This document shows, piece by piece, positions 61,601 to 64,000 of a stretch of DNA of 64,000 nucleotides (positions within the stretch are counted from its first letter, which is position 1; each line of letters opens with the position of its first letter). The position numbers were made by a program, and so were the translations under genes. Under the pieces are notes generated by a model. That model was given only the letters and a program-made list of their open reading frames with translations. It was not told where the DNA came from and did no database searches. This stretch comes from Nematostella vectensis (taxonomy: Eukaryota; Cnidaria; Anthozoa; Actiniaria; Edwardsiidae), in assembly GCF_932526225.1 (NCBI RefSeq), contig NC_064036.1:868001-932000 (forward strand), read 5' to 3'.

Positions 61601-63793
61601 TTGACACAGTCCCATGGCATACACTAGCTAGGGGTTCATGGCATACACTAGCTAGGGGTTGACACAGTCCCATGGCATACACTAGCTAGGGGTTGACACA
61701 GTCCCATGGCATACACTAGCTAGGGGTTGACACAGTCCCATGGCATACACTAGCTAGGGGTTGACACAGTCCCATGGCATACACTAGCCAGGGGTGGACA
61801 CAGGGCCACCTATTTCTAACCATTTTTCCAAAACTGTCCCCTTTTGCATTGCCTCCTATCAGTATAAGGGGTGGGGTTTCAAGGGTTTTAATTGGGTTGC
61901 CTTGAGGTTTTTTGGAAGTAGATAATTTTTAGCCACTTTTTACCCATGTTGGCTGCTGAAAAATAATGGTTACCTTTGTAAATTGTCATATGGATAATGA
62001 TGCTTTAACATTTACTAGCAAATATTTCGATTTTGAATGAACCTCTCAGAAATCAAGTATCCAGGCTGCTCCTACAAGCCCTCTCAGCAAATCCTAGTCA
62101 TGAGCCTAAAGGGTACCTACTTACAGTATTCTACTAAAAGACTTTTATTTCCTGTGTTTCATTTTCAAAAATCAGATAACTGAAGAACAGCTGGCACCAG
62201 AACCAGATGTTGGATTAGCAGGGGTAAGATGGTGGGTTAGCAGGGGTAAAATGGTGGGTTAGCAGGGGTAAGATGCTGGGTTAGCAGGGGTAAGATGCTG
62301 GGTTAGCAGGGGTAAGATGGTGGGTTAGCAGGGGTAAGATGGTGGGTTAGCAGGGGTAACATGTTGGGTTAGCAGTGGTAAGATGGTTGGTTAGCAGGGG
62401 TAAGATGGTTGGTTAGCAGGGGTAAGATGTTGGGTTAGCAGGGGTAAAATGGTGGGTTATCAGGGGTAAGATGGTGGGTTAGCAGGGGTAACATGTTGGG
62501 TTAGCAGGGGTAAGATGTTGGGTTAGCAGGGGTAAGATGTTGGGTTAGCAGGGGTAAGATGTTGGGTTAGCAGGGGTAAGATGTTGGGTTAGCAGGGGTA
62601 AGATGTTGGCTTAGAAGGGGTAACATGGTGGATTAGCAGGGGTAAAATGTTGGGTTAGCAGGGGTAAGATGTTGGGTTAGCAGGGGTAAGATGTTGGGTT
62701 AGCAGGGGTAAGATGTTGGGTTAGCAGGGGTAAGATGTTGGGTTAGCAGGGGTAACATGTTGGGTTAGCAGGGGTAACATGTTGGGTTAGCAGGGGTAAC
62801 ATGTTGGGTTAGCAGGGGTAAGATGTTGGGTTAGCAGGGGTAAGATGTTGGGTTAGCAGGGGTAAGATGTTGGGTTAGCAGGGGTAAGATGTTGGGTTAG
62901 CAGGGGTAAGATGTTGGGTTAGCAGGGGTAAGATGTTGGCTTAGAAGGGGTAACATGGTGGATTAGCAGGGGTAAGATGTTGGGTAAGATGGGGCTGTTC
63001 CTCCCTTGTCCGTCCTATGAATTATACAGTACAGGAATTAGGGTAGTTGCTCCCACCCTTTTGACCATCTGCCCTGAAGAAGTCGCAAAGACAAGTGTCT
63101 ACCAGATATTAGACTTTACGAAATTTACATGATCCTAAAAAGACCATTTTGATATCTGGTCCCTGTTTATACCCATTGCATTTCATACAGTAATCATCCT
63201 CTAACAATTGTATTTGGCAGGTCATCACTGTAGCTCTTAGATGTCCAAGCGGAAATACCAAGAAAAGAAGGTTTACAACAAGCTCAAAAATTCAGGTATG
63301 CACAACCTTGCTACATATTTTATTATCTGGTGGTGGTGGTGATAGGATAGGTTGGGGGGGGGGGCATCCACATGTTAGCGCATAGGAAAGTTTTTGATAA
63401 AAAAAAATGCTGTTTTTAACACAAGTCCCTATTTAGGGTGGGGTGTTTTCACTTGTTCCTCTTGTTTGATCAACCTTTGACAAGTGTTTCAATCAGGAAC
63501 TATTTTATAAAACAATGGCAACCAGTGCCTGTGTGCATTCCAACAAAAGTGTCAAGATTACTGTGCTCTTACACAAAAAGATGTGCATTTCTTTTTAAAT
63601 TATTTATTATTGAAGGTGATCCTCTGTTTTCCAGGACCTATATCAGTATGCAGAGTTTCTTGGCTATTCCTCATCTCAGTACGTCATCATGTCCACATAC
63701 CCAAGGAAGCCTTTAAATAACCAATCAGTAACATTTGCAGAAGCCTCCCTTACGCAGGATGTTGTCTTAGTCATTGATGAAATTGATGAGTAA
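52624..63793 (+). CDS. UBXN8: UBX domain-containing protein 8-like, ER-membrane-anchored, about 295 aa
   Basis: Seven coding exons: 52624-52849, 54352-54425, 55671-55781, 56207-56401, 62176-62223, 63221-63295, 63635-63793. All are GT-AG and in phase, 296 codons including TAA. Residues about 8-55 are two hydrophobic stretches (DWIILGVVGAIIGGLFWSG and ILLWVLISFGFLTLLLHAL). Then come a charged helix (KEELKREREMLLKEKQRL), NPRREARLQKREAELNRF, an acidic linker and a C-terminal UBX fold from residue 219 (VITVALRCPSG, RRF, STYPRKPL, VVLVIDEIDE). Order and motifs agree with human UBXN8, including VALRCPSGN and the FPRRPL-type loop (here YPRKPL), which binds p97/VCP. UBXN8 tethers p97 to the ER for protein degradation. 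The ATG at 52624 has a good context (A at -3, G at +4) and puts the membrane segment at the N terminus. An in-frame ATG at 52516 would add 36 residues. Confidence 0.88.
52850..54351. other. Intron 1 of UBXN8-like gene
   Basis: Contains a G run (53210-53229) and no recognisable exon. The stretch 54285-54345, just before exon 2, shares GGCTCACAGAAAC and ATCAAGCCTAG with 12376-12412. Confidence 0.45.
54595..54710. mobile_element. Foldback MITE, about 115 bp
   Basis: The left arm (TTTAGTGATTAG ... TAAGTTGCAACTTTG) is inverted in the right arm (CAAAGTTGCAACTTA ... TAATCACTAAG) with a short A-rich loop. The whole element forms one hairpin in intron 2 of the UBXN8-like gene. Confidence 0.8.
55257..55340. 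mobile_element. Short inverted-repeat element with TTACCCTGGGTA ends
   Basis: TTACCCTGGGTA at the left mirrors TACCCAGGGTAA at the right. Inside both ends follow GGCTCTGAG / CTCTGAGCC. The hairpin-forming element lies in intron 2 of the UBXN8-like gene. Confidence 0.7.
56404..61800. repeat. 5.4-kb minisatellite of mixed 34- and 24-bp units, next to exon 4 donor
   Basis: The long unit contains GGGGTTGACACAGTCCCATG plus GCATACACTAGCTA. The short unit lacks ten bases (GACACAGTCC). The array starts at base +3 of the intron after AAG|GTCAGG. Runs of short units give LAR-VCHEP-like open frames that are artefacts. The block about 57435-59545 is duplicated as 59560-61665. Confidence 0.95.
62206..62995. 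repeat. 22-bp minisatellite, about 35 copies, containing exon 5 donor
   Basis: The unit TTAGCAGGGGTAAGATGTTG plus GG repeats the end of exon 5 (TTAGCAGGG) and its donor GTAAGA at 62224. It fills the start of intron 5. Variants ATGGTGG and AACATG are common. Confidence 0.95.
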
Positions 63794-64000
63794 ATAATGA
63801 TCAATCATATATTATTACAAGGATTATTAAAATCATGAGCTCAATTTTAACTCATTAGCTTGTAGTATTTACCCCCAGGGCGCTGTAGAACCATGTCGCT
63901 TCACATAGCCGAGCCCAATTGATAACTATGCTTTTTATGCTAGAATAATAATTAATGACTGTAATAGATTATATTTTGGCTCAGATATTTAAAGCTTTTC
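63794..64000. other. 3' end of UBXN8-like gene and flank
   Basis: AT-rich sequence after the stop codon. No further gene is seen before the window ends. Confidence 0.5.

Noticed and set aside
62206-62995. TTAGGG-like appearance suggesting interstitial telomere repeat
   Set aside because: The unit is 22 bp (TTAGCAGGGGTAAGATG...) and matches the exon 5 splice donor, not a TTAGGG hexamer.

Overview
The window reads as intron-rich animal nuclear DNA. Short exons are joined by GT-AG introns, there are no bacterial-style operons, and tandem repeats and foldback elements are abundant. The domain families (PLAT, F5/8C, START, UBX), the hammerhead retrozyme-like element and the foldback elements would suit a cnidarian such as a sea anemone. 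That placement is an inference; the sequence alone does not prove it.

Four protein-coding genes can be assembled exon by exon with matching splice phases. Three lie on the minus strand. Gene A (17386-6325, about 578 aa) encodes F5/8C - acidic repeats - START. Gene B (38093-21081, about 1381 aa) is its tandem paralogue and encodes PLAT x3 - F5/8C - long charged coiled coil - START. Gene C (49819-43431, about 273 aa) is a stand-alone START protein of the PCTP/STARD10 type. On the plus strand, 52624-63793 encodes a UBXN8-like, membrane-anchored UBX-domain protein of about 295 aa. Gene C and the UBXN8-like gene are divergently arranged around 49820-52515. Genes A, B and C share START intron positions and phases, so A and B probably acquired their START module from a gene like C and were then duplicated.

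The most striking property is that the introns are largely minisatellites, and many arrays start exactly at, or contain, a splice site. Six arrays repeat the splice junction itself with flanking coding bases: donors in A and B START, PLAT2a, PLAT2b and UBXN8 exon 5, and the acceptor of PLAT3c. Three more abut a splice site within a few bases: the PLAT3b donor, the UBXN8 exon 4 donor and the gene C last acceptor. The intron between PLAT3b and PLAT3c consists of two arrays, one grown from each end.

At 2330-3025, downstream of gene A, lies a compact element with three type I hammerhead ribozyme copies: one intact on each strand and one damaged on the plus strand. The two same-strand cleavage sites are 354 nt apart, as in a metazoan retrozyme dimer. 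It sits between short terminal inverted repeats (2235-3212). Other mobile DNA includes a TIR element with a zinc-finger gene fragment (12983-13796, inside gene A), a broken non-LTR reverse transcriptase (18452-18764) and several MITE-like hairpins. The rest of the intergenic sequence shows no gene that can be supported.
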